A DNA stretch of 5,695 nt from JBCBAP01 sp038532435 (GTDB lineage Bacteria; Pseudomonadota; Alphaproteobacteria; Rhodobacterales; Rhodobacteraceae), in NCBI GenBank assembly GCA_038532435.1, contig JBCBAP010000118.1, positions 1 to 5,695 on the forward strand, read 5' to 3'. Both the position numbers and the translations under genes were made by a program. Numbering within the stretch: position 1 is the first letter of the stretch; the number at the start of each line of letters is the position of its first letter. Of the stretch, positions 1 to 5,694 are shown one piece after another. The notes under the pieces were generated by a model. That model saw only the letters and a list, made by a program, of their open reading frames with translations, ran no database searches and was not told where the DNA came from.

Positions 1-1169
1 ACGAGGTCTATCCCAAGAACATCCTGATGATCGGGCCGACCGGTGTGGGCAAGACGGAGATCTCCCGCAGGCTGGCCAAGCTCGCGCGCGCGCCCTTCCT
101 CAAGGTCGAGGCAACGAAGTTCACCGAGGTGGGCTATGTGGGCCGGGACGTGGAGCAGATCGTGCGGGATCTGGTGGACGCGGCAATCGTCATGGTCCGG
201 GAGTACAAGCGCGAGGATGTGAAGACCCGCGCCCACACCGCAGCGGAGGAACGGGTCGTCGAGGCGCTCGCCGGGGAAAACGCGCGGGAACAGACCCGCG
301 AGATGTTCCGCAAGAAGCTGCGCGACGGTCTGCTCGACGATCACGAGATCGAGCTGGAGGTCGCGGACACCTCAAATCCCATGCCGATGATGGACCTGCC
401 CGGTATGCAGGGAAACATGGGGATGATGAACATCGGGGACCTGTTCGGGAAGGCGTTCTCCGGCAGGACGGTCAAGCGTAAGATGAAGGTCGCGGACAGC
501 TACGCCGTTCTCTTGACCGAAGAGGCTGACAAGCTCGTGGATCAGGAGACGGTGACGGCAGAGGCGCTGAAACGCGTGGAGGAGGCGGGGATCGTCTTCC
601 TCGACGAGATCGACAAGGTCGCGAAGTCCGAAGGGCGGTCTGGCGGCGATGTCTCCCGCGAGGGGGTGCAGCGGGATCTGTTGCCGCTCATCGAAGGCAC
701 GACCGTGAGCACCAAGCATGGTCCGGTGAAGACGGACCACATCCTTTTCATCGCCTCGGGTGCCTTTCACATCGCCAAACCGTCAGACCTGCTGCCGGAG
801 CTTCAGGGTCGTCTGCCGATCCGGGTCGAGCTGCGCGCGCTGACGGAAGAGGACTTCGTCCGGATCTTGACCGAGACCGACAACGCGCTGACGAAGCAGT
901 ATGTGGCGCTGATGGGGACAGAAGGCGTGGAGGTCACCTTCACCGAGGATGGGATCGCCGCCCTCGCCCGCATCGCTGCAGAGGTGAATCAGAGCGTCGA
1001 GAACATCGGTGCGCGGCGGCTCTACACCGTGCTTGAGAAGGTGTTCGAGGAGCTGGGTTTCACCGCGCCGGACCGGTCCGGGGAGGCCGTGACCGTCGAT
1101 GCAACCTTCGTCGATCAGTATCTGGGCGAGCTCAGCCGCTCCGTCGATGTGAGCCGCTACGTGCTCTAG
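1..1169 (+). CDS. hslU: ATP-dependent protease ATPase subunit HslU, 5' truncated by window edge
   Basis: HslU is the AAA+ unfoldase of the cytoplasmic HslUV (ClpYQ) protease: hexameric rings recognise and unfold substrates and thread them into the HslV peptidase. The reading frame is open from base 3 and gives 388 visible residues. Seen in order: Walker A GPTGVGKT (bases 33-56), the aromatic pore loop GYVG (132-143), a long inserted I-domain with a Met/Gly-rich stretch (roughly 360-460), Walker B IVFLDEID (591-614), the ELQGRLPIRVEL segment with conserved arginines (about 798-833), the sensor-2-like GARRL (about 1009-1023), and the C-terminal SRYVL that in this family docks into HslV. If the Walker lysine is aligned with E. 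coli K63 (from memory), about 46 N-terminal residues are missing, giving a normal total near 434. No frameshift or lost catalytic residue is visible. hslV is expected just upstream, outside the window. Confidence 0.97.
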   Translation, partial: EVYPKNILMIGPTGVGKTEISRRLAKLARAPFLKVEATKFTEVGYVGRDVEQIVRDLVDAAIVMVREYKREDVKTRAHTAAEERVVEALAGENAREQTREMFRKKLRDGLLDDHEIELEVADTSNPMPMMDLPGMQGNMGMMNIGDLFGKAFSGRTVKRKMKVADSYAVLLTEEADKLVDQETVTAEALKRVEEAGIVFLDEIDKVAKSEGRSGGDVSREGVQRDLLPLIEGTTVSTKHGPVKTDHILFIASGAFHIAKPSDLLPELQGRLPIRVELRALTEEDFVRILTETDNALTKQYVALMGTEGVEVTFTEDGIAALARIAAEVNQSVENIGARRLYTVLEKVFEELGFTAPDRSGEAVTVDATFVDQYLGELSRSVDVSRYVL

Positions 1170-1173
1170 GGAG
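1169..1173 (+). promoter_or_regulatory. Ribosome binding site of the NTF2-like gene, overlapping the hslU stop
   Basis: GGGAG starts on the last base of the hslU TAG stop and ends 6 bases before the ATG at 1180. The overlap of stop codon and Shine-Dalgarno suggests that ribosomes ending on hslU help start the next gene. It fixes the downstream start at 1180. Confidence 0.6.
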
Positions 1174-1179
1174 ACGTCC

Positions 1180-1557
1180 ATGGCCGACCTGCCCGCCGCT
1201 GTTGAAACCTACATCTCGGCGTACAATCGGATGGACGTGGTGGGCATGCTGGGCTGCCTCACCGATGATGTGCGGTTCGAGAACTATGCGGGCGACGCTC
1301 TGACGGCGGAGGCGGACGGAAAGGATGCCTTCCGCGCTTTGGCAGAGATGGGCGTCGCCGCCTTCAAGAACCGCGAACAAGCCGTGCGTGCGGCAATCAC
1401 GGTGCGCGATGTGACGCTGGTGGAGATCGGGTACCGCGCGCTCGTGGCGCAAGACCTGCCGAACGGCTGGGTCGCGAACCAGACTGTGGCGTTCGACGGA
1501 CGGTCCCTTTTCGAATTGCGGAACGGGCTGATCGCGAAGATCGTGGACGAGGTCTGA
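1180..1557 (+). CDS. NTF2-like / SnoaL-like domain protein of unknown function
   Basis: This is a 125-residue protein with the length and pattern of the NTF2/SnoaL fold. An N-terminal helix (about residues 5-17, ETYISAYNRMD) is followed by a helix and strand typical of the family (VVGMLGCLTDDVRFEN, about 20-35). The C-terminal half is rich in strands (AAITVRDVTLVEIGY, then SLFELRNGLIAKIVDEV). There is no signal peptide or membrane segment, so it should be cytoplasmic. The fold covers isomerases, hydrolases and non-enzymatic binding proteins. I see no diagnostic catalytic set and cannot name a substrate. It starts 10 bases after the hslU stop with its own Shine-Dalgarno, so cotranscription with hslU is very likely. 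Whether it has any role with HslUV is unknown. The ATG at 1180 is well supported by spacing and by a family-typical N-terminus. Confidence 0.85.
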   Translation: MADLPAAVETYISAYNRMDVVGMLGCLTDDVRFENYAGDALTAEADGKDAFRALAEMGVAAFKNREQAVRAAITVRDVTLVEIGYRALVAQDLPNGWVANQTVAFDGRSLFELRNGLIAKIVDEV

Positions 1558-1567
1558 AGGGCTCGGC

Positions 1568-1590
1568 AGGCGGGATGACGCTCCGCCTTT
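1568..1590 (+). terminator. Weak candidate terminator after the hslU/NTF2-like unit
   Basis: An inverted repeat pairs 1568-1574 (AGGCGGG) with 1582-1588 (TCCGCCT): seven pairs, one of them G-T, with a 7-base loop, starting 11 bases after the NTF2-like stop. Only two or three T residues follow, so it is a poor intrinsic terminator by the E. coli model, although GC-rich alphaproteobacteria often have short T tracts. The position is right; the strength is doubtful. Confidence 0.35.
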
Positions 1591-1720
1591 CGAACCACAG
1601 GATTTGTCCCTCAAGGCTGCAATCCAGGGGAGCATTCTGTGAGGGGGACATGAGTGCCGGCGCGTCGGTCCGGGCCGCCGCCCGCGCGGAGCCTTTGGCT
1701 TTGCCCCAAACGGGGTTCAT

Positions 1721-1766
1721 CTGGCCGAAGCGTGCCTGCACAACCCTGAGGGCTGCGTTCGGCCGG
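1721..1766. repeat. Intergenic inverted repeat / imperfect hairpin
   Basis: The left arm CTGGCCGAA (1721-1729) pairs with TTCGGCCGG (1758-1766): nine pairs, one of them a G-T wobble. Allowing single-base bulges at 1730 and 1754, pairing continues inward (1731-1736 with 1751-1757) to a loop of about 14 bases. No T tract follows on either strand, so it is not a standard terminator. It could be RNA structure in a 5' leader or small RNA, or a short palindromic repeat dispersed in the genome. This window cannot decide. Confidence 0.4.
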
Positions 1767-1822
1767 TTCAGGCCTTGTGCCCGCCTCGTCAAGACCGTCG
1801 AAGAAAAGAGGAAATTCTCTGC

Positions 1823-1853
1823 TTGACCTCAACTTTACTTGAGGTTTGAAAAG
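1823..1853 (+). promoter_or_regulatory. SoxR-like (MerR-family) operator and promoter upstream of the VOC gene
   Basis: A near-palindrome at 1826-1845, ACCTCAACTTTACTTGAGGT, has perfect seven-base outer arms (ACCTCAA / TTGAGGT). Its inner 18 bases match the E. coli soxS SoxR site (CCTCAAGTTAACTTGAGG, from memory) at 16 of 18 positions. It overlaps a -35 hexamer TTGACC (1823-1828), as SoxR and other MerR-family sites do. The 19-base spacer characteristic of that family places the -10 at 1848-1853 (GAAAAG), which is a poor match to TATAAT. The layout predicts a promoter that a DNA-distorting activator opens in response to redox-active compounds. The VOC start lies about 32 bases further on, so that gene is the natural target. 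No MerR-family regulator is encoded in the window. Another MerR-family protein with a similar site is possible. Confidence 0.75.
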
Positions 1854-1875
1854 GGTATCCGCAATCATGAGCAAT

Positions 1876-1879
1876 GGAG
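1876..1879 (+). promoter_or_regulatory. Ribosome binding site deciding the VOC start
   Basis: GGAG lies 6 bases before the ATG at 1886. The in-frame ATG at 1874 overlaps this element and has no Shine-Dalgarno of its own at a suitable distance, and the ATG at 1867 is out of frame. The start at 1886 is therefore preferred. Confidence 0.65.
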
Positions 1880-1885
1880 CGGACA

Positions 1886-2269
1886 ATGACCCAAGCAGCA
1901 CTCGAACATATGAATTTCACCGTCCGGGATCCGGATGCGCTCGCGGCGGTGCTCTGCGATCTCTTTGACTGGCGCGTGCGCTGGGCGGGGGCGGCTCTCG
2001 GCACCGGTCGGTCCGTGCATGTGGGCGGCGACGACAGCTATATTGCCGTCTACCGGCCCGGAGATGAGCCCGAGGACGGGCCGAGCACGCACGCGACCGT
2101 GGGCGGGCTCAACCATATCGGGATCGTTGTCGGCGACCTCGACGCGGTCGAGGAACGGGTAAAGGCGGCTGGGTTCTCCCCCCGGTCCCACGCAGACTAT
2201 GAACCCGGCCGCCGGTTCTACTTCTACGGGCCGGAGGGGATCGAGATCGAGGTGGTCAGCTACGCCTGA
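1886..2269 (+). CDS. VOC family protein (glyoxalase / bleomycin-resistance / dioxygenase fold)
   Basis: This is a 127-residue protein with the two beta-alpha-beta-beta-beta modules of the vicinal oxygen chelate (VOC) fold. Module 1 starts at LEHMNFTVRDPDALAAVLCD (residues 6-25) and ends near SYIAVYRP (51-58). Module 2 starts at LNHIGIVVGDLDAVEERVKAAGF (75-97) and ends at the classic YFYGPEGIEIEVVSY (112-126). His8, His77 and a glutamate in IEIE (120 or 122) are the likely metal ligands. The usual glutamate at the end of module 1 appears to be replaced, possibly by Tyr56. The substrate cannot be read from the sequence: glyoxalase-like, resistance and dioxygenase roles all occur in this superfamily. 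An in-frame ATG four codons upstream (1874) is less likely because the Shine-Dalgarno sits between the two. A SoxR-like operator just upstream suggests induction by redox-cycling compounds or electrophiles. The 3' end overlaps the convergent MOSC gene by 10 bases. Confidence 0.9.
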   Translation: MTQAALEHMNFTVRDPDALAAVLCDLFDWRVRWAGAALGTGRSVHVGGDDSYIAVYRPGDEPEDGPSTHATVGGLNHIGIVVGDLDAVEERVKAAGFSPRSHADYEPGRRFYFYGPEGIEIEVVSYA

Positions 2270-2727
2270 ACCGGGTCACCGAGCGCGATCTTTCCGGGCC
2301 GGATGACCCGAGCGCACCAACCGCCATGCCCCCGCATGGCGGTGTAGCCGCCCGCGCCCAGCGCCTCCTCCATCCGCGAGCAAGGCGCGCAGGGGCCGGT
2401 GACCTCAAATTCCACCAGCCCGACGGTGATGCGCCGCCCACGCAAGGCGTTTAGATTGAGGCCAGAGATCACGAGGTTGCGGCGCAGGTCGCCGGGCATG
2501 ACGCGTTCTCGCCGTGCAAGGGCTGCAACGACGGGCAGATGCTCTGCCTGAAGAAGGGTGACGGCGCGTTTACCTGGGCCGGTGACGTGATCACCGGAAA
2601 GACCGGCCTCCGTCACATCAACGGCAGCCACGTCAATCATTGACGCGCGGCGCGCGGGCCGGATGCCGATCCAGTCGAGCTGTCCCGGGCCGGCGTGGCG
2701 AGCGATGAGCGTTGCAAGTGGTTCCAT
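2260..2727 (-). CDS. MOSC domain-containing protein
   Basis: This is a 155-residue single-domain MOSC protein. The MOSC domain is a beta-barrel related to the C-terminus of molybdenum-cofactor sulfurase, and members such as YiiM-type proteins handle molybdenum cofactor or sulfur chemistry. Seen in order: GLSGDHVTGPGKRAVTLLQ (42-60), HLPVV (63-67), RRNLVISGLNLNAL (82-95), the cysteine motif GPCAPCSRMEEALG (111-124, Cys113 and Cys116), GGYTAMRGHGGWCARVI (126-142), and a final strand with GKIALGDPV. Cys113 or Cys116 is the probable cofactor/sulfur-binding residue by family analogy. No signal peptide is present. The frame is open upstream to an ATG at 2811, but the family-like N-terminus begins at MEPLATLIARHAGPGQLDWIG (ATG at 2727), and the extra 28 residues look non-coding and would overlap the start of the divergent transporter. 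The Shine-Dalgarno is weak for every candidate, so the start is uncertain. No molybdenum-cofactor genes lie nearby. Confidence 0.87.
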   Translation of the reverse strand: MEPLATLIARHAGPGQLDWIGIRPARRASMIDVAAVDVTEAGLSGDHVTGPGKRAVTLLQAEHLPVVAALARRERVMPGDLRRNLVISGLNLNALRGRRITVGLVEFEVTGPCAPCSRMEEALGAGGYTAMRGHGGWCARVIRPGKIALGDPVQA

Positions 2728-2809
2728 CGTGCTGAACTCTGCCGCTGTGCAAGCCCCCAGGCCAGCCTTTTCCATTGTCGGTTCGGTGCGCAGGGCCCAT
2801 GGTCCGCCC

Positions 2810-4039
2810 ATGAGCTATCTCCGCTTCGTGCACGGGAACGCCCGCTGGCTGGGGGCCGGGGCGCTGATGACCCTCGCCTCGACGTTCGGTCAGACCTCGT
2901 TCATTTCAATCTACGCCGGAGAGATCCGCGGGGAATTCGGCCTGAGCCATGGCGACTGGGGCCTGATCTACACCGCGGGCACATTCACCTCGGCCGTGAT
3001 CCTGTTCACTTTCGGCGGTGTGGTGGACCGGGTCCGTGTGCGCTTTCTCGGGGCGCTGGTCCTCGCAGGGCTTGCGGGGGTCTGCGTGGTTATGGGCCTC
3101 AACCCGGTGGTCTGGACGCTGCCGGTTCTGGTGCTTGGCCTGCGGTTCTTCGGTCAGGGGATGCTGACCCACATCCCGCTGACCGCGGCGGGACGCTGGT
3201 TTTCGGCGACGCGGGGGCGGGCGGTCTCGACGATCGTGCTGGGCGTCTCCATCGGGGAGGCGATGCTGCCATTCCTATTCGTGACGCTGATGACGCTCTA
3301 CGGCTGGCGGGTGAGCTGGATGATTGCGGGCGGCGTGCTGCTGCTGCTGATCCCGCTCCTCGTCATTCTCCTGAGGGCCGAGCGCACGCCGCAATCGCTG
3401 GCGGAGGAGGCGGGAAGCCGGGGCATGAACGGTGCGCACTGGTCGCGAACGGGCGTGCTGGGGCACTGGCTTTTCTGGGTGATGCTGCCGGTCTTCATGG
3501 CGCAGCCGGTGTTCGTGACCGCACTTTTTTTCCAGCAGGTGCATCTGGTGGAGCTGAAGGGATGGCCGCTTTCCGGGTTCGTGCAGACCTTCCCTTTGTT
3601 CACGATGTGTAACGTGGGGGCGCTGTTCCTCGGCGGCTGGATGTGTGACCGCTGGGGTGCGATCCGGTTGGCGCCTGTGGCTTACCTGCCGCTTGCCGTG
3701 GCGCTCGGCCTGATGGCGGTCGCGGGGCCGCTCTGGCTCGCGGCGGGAGCAATGGCATTTTTGGGGTTGAGCATGGGGTTCGGCGGCGCGCTTTCCGGGG
3801 CCTATTGGGCGGAAGTCTATGGAACCCGGCACCTGGGGTCCGTGAGGGCCGTGTCCACGGCAGTGATGGTGTTCTCCTCAGCGGTGGGGCCGGGCATCAC
3901 CGGCGTTCTCATCGATCTTGGCATCGATTTCAGGGTGCAGCTCGCGGGGATGTCCGCCTACACACTCGTCATGTGCGGGGTTGGCGCCGGTGCCATGGCT
4001 CGGATCGCGCCGAGCCTGAGGGGCGAAGCAGCACCCTAG
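2810..4039 (+). CDS. MFS transporter, 12 transmembrane segments, substrate unknown
   Basis: This is a 409-residue inner-membrane protein of the major facilitator superfamily, a secondary transporter driven by ion or solute gradients. About twelve hydrophobic segments form two six-helix halves separated by a polar central loop (roughly residues 189-217, with many Arg/Glu). The loop between helices 2 and 3 carries a motif-A sequence, GGVVDRVRVR (69-78), echoed in the second half by GGWMCDRWGAIR (275-286). The stretch AGRWFSATRGRAVS (127-140) and AEVYGTRHLGSVRA (334-347) resemble the inter-helix loops of monocarboxylate-type members, but that is too weak to name a substrate. The ATG at 2810 is chosen because MSYLRFVHGNARWLGAG leads straight into helix 1. 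The frame extends upstream to 2663, but those residues would lie antisense within the MOSC gene. The Shine-Dalgarno is poor (AGGG, 14 bases before). An 82-base gap separates it from the divergent MOSC gene, and I see no clear promoter there. Confidence 0.9.
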   Translation: MSYLRFVHGNARWLGAGALMTLASTFGQTSFISIYAGEIRGEFGLSHGDWGLIYTAGTFTSAVILFTFGGVVDRVRVRFLGALVLAGLAGVCVVMGLNPVVWTLPVLVLGLRFFGQGMLTHIPLTAAGRWFSATRGRAVSTIVLGVSIGEAMLPFLFVTLMTLYGWRVSWMIAGGVLLLLIPLLVILLRAERTPQSLAEEAGSRGMNGAHWSRTGVLGHWLFWVMLPVFMAQPVFVTALFFQQVHLVELKGWPLSGFVQTFPLFTMCNVGALFLGGWMCDRWGAIRLAPVAYLPLAVALGLMAVAGPLWLAAGAMAFLGLSMGFGGALSGAYWAEVYGTRHLGSVRAVSTAVMVFSSAVGPGITGVLIDLGIDFRVQLAGMSAYTLVMCGVGAGAMARIAPSLRGEAAP

Positions 4040-4638
4040 CGCTGCCTGCGGAGGTAGACGTAATAGGCACCCTCGCCACCGTGCTTCCGGTGCGCCGTCG
4101 CGATCTGAAGGATCATGGGCCCCGTCGGCGGTTGGCGCAGCCATTCGGGAACCGCATGCCGAAGGACACCCAACCGCTCGGGAACGAAGGCATCCGGATC
4201 CTGTCTCTTCCCCTTCCCGGTGATCACGAGGAGGAGGCGCAACCCGTCGGCCCGGGAGCGCAGGATGAAAGAGATGAGCGCGCCGTGCGCCCGGTCAGCC
4301 GTCATCCCGTGAAGGTCGATACGCGCCTCGGGCTTCAGCTTGCCCTTGCGCAGCGTCTCGAACCGCTTCCGATCCATGTCCGGGTGAGCCACCGCGTGGG
4401 TCAGCTCGACGGGTGGTGCGAGCGTGAACGTCGCCTTTGACGGTTGTGGCTTCGGGCCGGGGCGGAGCGAGCGGGGTTCCGGAACCGGAGGCAAGGGTGC
4501 CTCAGCAATGGCATCGGGCAGGTTCTCGATCTCGGCCCGGGGTTCGGGCGCGTGCAGGGGGATCGCGGTCGCCGTGACCTTCTCCCAAAGCGCCTTGTCC
4601 TCCGCGGAGAGGGCGCGCGGTTTCCGACGGCGTGTCAT
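4036..4638 (-). CDS. Smr domain-containing protein
   Basis: This is a 200-residue protein with a C-terminal Smr (small MutS-related) domain. A Lys/Arg-rich start (MTRRRKPRALSAEDKALWEKV) precedes a Pro/Glu-rich, probably disordered linker (about 28-75). Then comes the lead-in MDRKRFETLRKGKLKPEARI (88-107), the hallmark DLHGMT (108-113), the second motif VITGKGKR (138-145) and the terminal HRKHGGEGAYYVYLRR (183-198). Stand-alone Smr proteins have been described as DNA nicking endonucleases or nucleic-acid-binding proteins (E. coli SmrA/YdaL, SmrB). The last is a ribosome-rescue mRNA nuclease. The architecture here, a basic N-terminus plus one Smr domain, fits that group, but DNA versus RNA as target cannot be told. 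The ATG lies 3 bases after the mltA stop, so translation is likely coupled to mltA. Its stop shares CTAG with the convergent transporter stop. Confidence 0.9.
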   Translation of the reverse strand: MTRRRKPRALSAEDKALWEKVTATAIPLHAPEPRAEIENLPDAIAEAPLPPVPEPRSLRPGPKPQPSKATFTLAPPVELTHAVAHPDMDRKRFETLRKGKLKPEARIDLHGMTADRAHGALISFILRSRADGLRLLLVITGKGKRQDPDAFVPERLGVLRHAVPEWLRQPPTGPMILQIATAHRKHGGEGAYYVYLRRQR

Positions 4639-4641
4639 GGG

Positions 4642-5694
4642 TCAGTCCGAGGGGAGAAGCCGGGCGGCCGCCTGCCGTGGCAGGAAGGTGATCAATCGCC
4701 CCGGATACCGTTGCGATCCGGCGATACGCCCGGCATCGGAGCCAGAGCCGAAGAAGATGTCGGCGCGTTGTGCGCCCTTGATGGCACTTCCCACATCCTG
4801 AGCGATCATGAGCCGGTTGAGCGGGCCGTCCCGGGTTTCTGTCTCTACCCAGACCGGCAGGCCAAGCGGGGTGAACCGATTGTCGATGGCCACACTGCGT
4901 CCTGCAGTGACGGGACGGTTGAGCGCGCCGCGGGGGCCATCCTCCGGCGCCAGCCCCTCCACCTCACGAAAGAAGATGTAGGAGCGGTTATAGTTCAGCA
5001 TCTCCTCCCCAGTGCCAGGATTGTCCCGCACCCAGCGTTTGATGTTGCCGGCGGAGACCTTGTGCACGGACATGATGCCCAGCTCCGCCAGCCGCTTCCC
5101 GACAGACCGGTAAGAATGGCCGTTGCGCGCGGCATAGCCGACCCGAAGGACGGAGCCGTCCGTCAGGCGGAGGCGGCCGGACCCCTGGATGTGAAGGAAG
5201 AAGGATTCGACCGGATCCTCGAGCCAGGCGATCTCAAGCCCGCGTCCCTCAAGCGCGCCTCCCTCGATCTCCCCGCGGGAGAGCCAGGGCTTCGCCGCAC
5301 CGGCAAGCTCCGGAGGCGGGCGGTAGAGCGGGTGGCGAAACCGGGGGGAGAAGGTACGGCTCGCCCGCAACTCCGGCTCGAAATACCCGGTGAAGAGCGC
5401 GTCGGTGTCGTTGGTGATGAGGACGGGTTCAAACGTCGCCTCAAAAAACGCCTTGGGATCATAGGCATGCTCGAGCGCTGCGCAGACCCCATCCCAATCC
5501 TGATCGACAAGGAGCGGTGACTCCCGGCCAGGCCTGCAGGTGCGCCGGAACGCAGCGAGTGCCGCAGCATGGTCATCGTCAGACCAGCCGGAAAGCTCTG
5601 CATAGGACAACCGCTGATAGCTCGCATCGGCCATGACGGCTCCGGCAACCATCAGGCAGACCGCAGCCGCCGCAAGACCGACCCGTGCAAACAC
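4642..5694 (-). CDS. mltA: Murein lytic transglycosylase, MltA family; start at window edge
   Basis: MltA-type enzymes cleave the MurNAc-GlcNAc bond of peptidoglycan to form 1,6-anhydromuropeptides, acting in the periplasm. The 350 visible residues begin at a GTG (5694-5692) one base from the window end, so the true start may lie further upstream. A hydrophobic signal peptide is visible (VGLAAAAVCLMVAGAVMA, residues 5-22) with probable cleavage after VMA. No lipobox cysteine is present, unlike the E. coli lipoprotein MltA, so a soluble periplasmic product is predicted. Family landmarks: FTGYFEPEL (101-109), PLYRPP (122-127), FFLHIQGSGRL (165-175), YAARNGHSYRSVGK (187-200), then the double-psi beta-barrel end with RSVAIDNRFTPLG (266-278), LMIAQDVGSAIKG (295-307) and RADIFFGSG (310-318), closing with the 3D-like AGRIAGS. 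Asp300 and Asp312 are the conserved acids. By remembered alignment Asp312 corresponds to the catalytic aspartate of E. coli MltA. The gene precedes smr in one transcription unit. Confidence 0.93.
   Translation of the reverse strand: MFARVGLAAAAVCLMVAGAVMADASYQRLSYAELSGWSDDDHAAALAAFRRTCRPGRESPLLVDQDWDGVCAALEHAYDPKAFFEATFEPVLITNDTDALFTGYFEPELRASRTFSPRFRHPLYRPPPELAGAAKPWLSRGEIEGGALEGRGLEIAWLEDPVESFFLHIQGSGRLRLTDGSVLRVGYAARNGHSYRSVGKRLAELGIMSVHKVSAGNIKRWVRDNPGTGEEMLNYNRSYIFFREVEGLAPEDGPRGALNRPVTAGRSVAIDNRFTPLGLPVWVETETRDGPLNRLMIAQDVGSAIKGAQRADIFFGSGSDAGRIAGSQRYPGRLITFLPRQAAARLLPSD

Larger units (their letters stand above)
1558..1885. other. Intergenic region without a convincing gene; structured, ends in a promoter/operator
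   Basis: This stretch of 328 bases separates the NTF2-like stop from the VOC start. Apart from the weak terminator and the SoxR-like operator, it holds two inverted repeats. One pairs 1606-1613 with 1640-1649 (GTCCCTCA with TGAGGGGGAC, a two-base bulge, 26-base loop). The other pairs 1721-1729 with 1758-1766. It also holds an ORF with an ATG at 1650 behind a good GAGGGGG Shine-Dalgarno, running 58 codons to a TGA at 1824-1826. That product is Ala/Arg-rich, resembles nothing I recognise and looks like chance translation of GC-rich DNA. Frames on the opposite strand look equally unconvincing. I see no tRNA and no riboswitch I can name. Confidence 0.6.

Noticed and set aside
1704..1715. CCCCAAACGGGG mini-hairpin
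   Set aside because: A four-pair stem with a four-base loop is common in GC-rich DNA and has no T tract or conserved partner.
1807..1820. AGAGGAAATTCTCT as a possible small palindrome or second operator
   Set aside because: Only four outer pairs are solid and the site is A/T-rich by chance. The strong palindrome just downstream accounts for the regulatory signal.
1611..1901. 96-codon - strand frame across the intergenic region
   Set aside because: It crosses the SoxR-like operator and the VOC start, has no Shine-Dalgarno I could support, and its composition is that of random GC-rich translation.
2663..2809. N-terminal extension of the transporter to an ATG at 2663
   Set aside because: The added 49 residues overlap the MOSC coding region, precede the first helix without family resemblance, and lack a ribosome site.
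2728..2811. N-terminal extension of the MOSC protein to an ATG at 2811 (or 2775)
   Set aside because: The extra residues do not look like MOSC family N-termini, and the longer form would overlap the start of the divergent transporter. The start at 2727 is preferred but not proven.
2695..3612. 305-codon + strand frame inside the transporter gene
   Set aside because: It is in another frame of a clear 12-helix transporter, has Arg/Ala/Gly-rich content without domains, and its start lies in the MOSC gene.
3275..3832. 185-codon - strand frame antisense to the transporter
   Set aside because: A His/Arg/Gln/Pro-rich product is typical of the complement of membrane-protein codons; no motif or ribosome site was seen.
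3805..4440. 211-codon + strand frame across the end of the transporter and antisense to Smr
   Set aside because: It runs through two well-supported genes and has no recognisable domain.
4444..5520. Long open frame on the + strand (358 codons) antisense to mltA
   Set aside because: The opposite strand encodes a full MltA protein with all family motifs. The antisense product is low-complexity, Arg/Gly/Pro-rich and resembles no family, as expected of a shadow frame in GC-rich DNA.
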